Assembly (NCBI GenBank): GCA_903896775.1
Contig: CAITZE010000406.1
Coordinates: 1 to 6,057 of the forward strand
DNA length: 6,057 nt
Reading direction: 5' to 3'
Source of the DNA: an uncultured bacterium
Lineage (GTDB): Bacteria; Pseudomonadota; Alphaproteobacteria; Rhodospirillales; Rhodospirillaceae
Within the stretch, counting starts at the first letter, position 1. Each line of letters begins with the position of its first letter. Below are positions 5,764-6,057 of the stretch, one piece after another. The position numbers and the translations under genes were made by a program. Under the pieces are notes generated by a model. That model saw nothing but the letters and a program-made list of their open reading frames with translations, had not been told where the DNA came from and ran no database searches.

Positions 5764-6057
5764 TTAACGACGGCTGGGAACCAGCTTGGGCACCCGTTTC
5801 TTGGCCCGCTCCACCGCGCTGCCTTGGCCTGAGAGGCTGGGGTTCGTCATGAAATATTCATGAGCCGAAAACGGATGATCGCCGACGGATTCGCGCACAT
5901 AAAGACCGTCGGGCGTCAGATCCCAGCTCTGCAGGTTGTCGTTGAAATTCACAACCATGATCTGATCCAGAACCTGCTGATGAACGGTGGCATTTTCCAC
6001 AGGCACAAAGGTCTCCACACGAGCGTCCAGATTTCTAGGCATCCAGTCGGCCGAGGA
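5764..6057 (-). CDS. ppk1: Polyphosphate kinase 1, C-terminal fragment (cut by window edge)
   Basis: The last 97 residues of PPK1, which reversibly transfers the terminal phosphate of ATP onto polyphosphate; the full protein is usually about 700 residues. The fragment opens at the window edge with SSADWMPRNLDARVE, a hallmark of the C-terminal catalytic region of PPK1, followed by FVPVENATVHQQVLDQIM and a short basic tail ending KLVPSRR. The autophosphorylated histidine lies upstream, outside the window, so catalytic competence cannot be judged. The gene is incomplete only because of the window boundary; its stop codon (TAA, 5766-5764) is intact. ppx follows on the same strand after 60 bases with no clear terminator between them, so co-transcription is likely, placing synthesis and breakdown of polyphosphate under one promoter. 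Confidence 0.95.
   Translation of the reverse strand, partial: SSADWMPRNLDARVETFVPVENATVHQQVLDQIMVVNFNDNLQSWDLTPDGLYVRESVGDHPFSAHEYFMTNPSLSGQGSAVERAKKRVPKLVPSRR

Overview
The window looks like ordinary chromosomal DNA of an alphaproteobacterium. The base composition is moderately GC-rich. The aspartyl-tRNA synthetase has the alphaproteobacterial form of its class II motifs (PGEFYQLD in motif 2, PPHGGSAPGIDR in motif 3). The combination of ppk, ppx, rnd and aspS close together is, from memory, a grouping seen in many alphaproteobacteria. I cannot name a genus from the sequence alone. I see no transposase, phage gene, CRISPR array, tRNA or rRNA.

Layout, left to right. Positions 1-241 are a non-coding flank with an AT-rich inverted repeat containing a full match to the IHF consensus. 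Next is a plus-strand gene for a soluble diguanylate cyclase (242-964) with intact catalytic and product-inhibition motifs. It converges on aspS (minus, 1004-2809) across a 39-base gap holding a GC-rich hairpin. aspS is divergent from rnd, the RNase D gene (plus, 2994-4175). The 184-base divergent spacer carries a perfect TTGACA -35 box for aspS, a structured aspS leader, and a possible promoter that would make the rnd mRNA leaderless. rnd converges on ppx (minus, 4189-5703) with only 13 bases between stop codons. ppx lies 60 bases downstream of the 3' end of ppk (minus, 5764 to beyond 6057), which runs off the right edge.

Together the genes cover nucleotide second-messenger signalling (c-di-GMP synthesis), charging of tRNA with aspartate, 3' trimming of stable RNA, and polyphosphate synthesis and breakdown. 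ppk and ppx form a likely two-gene operon controlling polyphosphate level. The others are neighbours with no evident shared pathway, although aspS and rnd both act on tRNA and start from a shared divergent spacer. I did not find an undescribed system. The observations most worth checking are the aspS leader structure, the predicted leaderless rnd start, the non-discriminating signature of the AspRS, and the dyad upstream of the cyclase gene.
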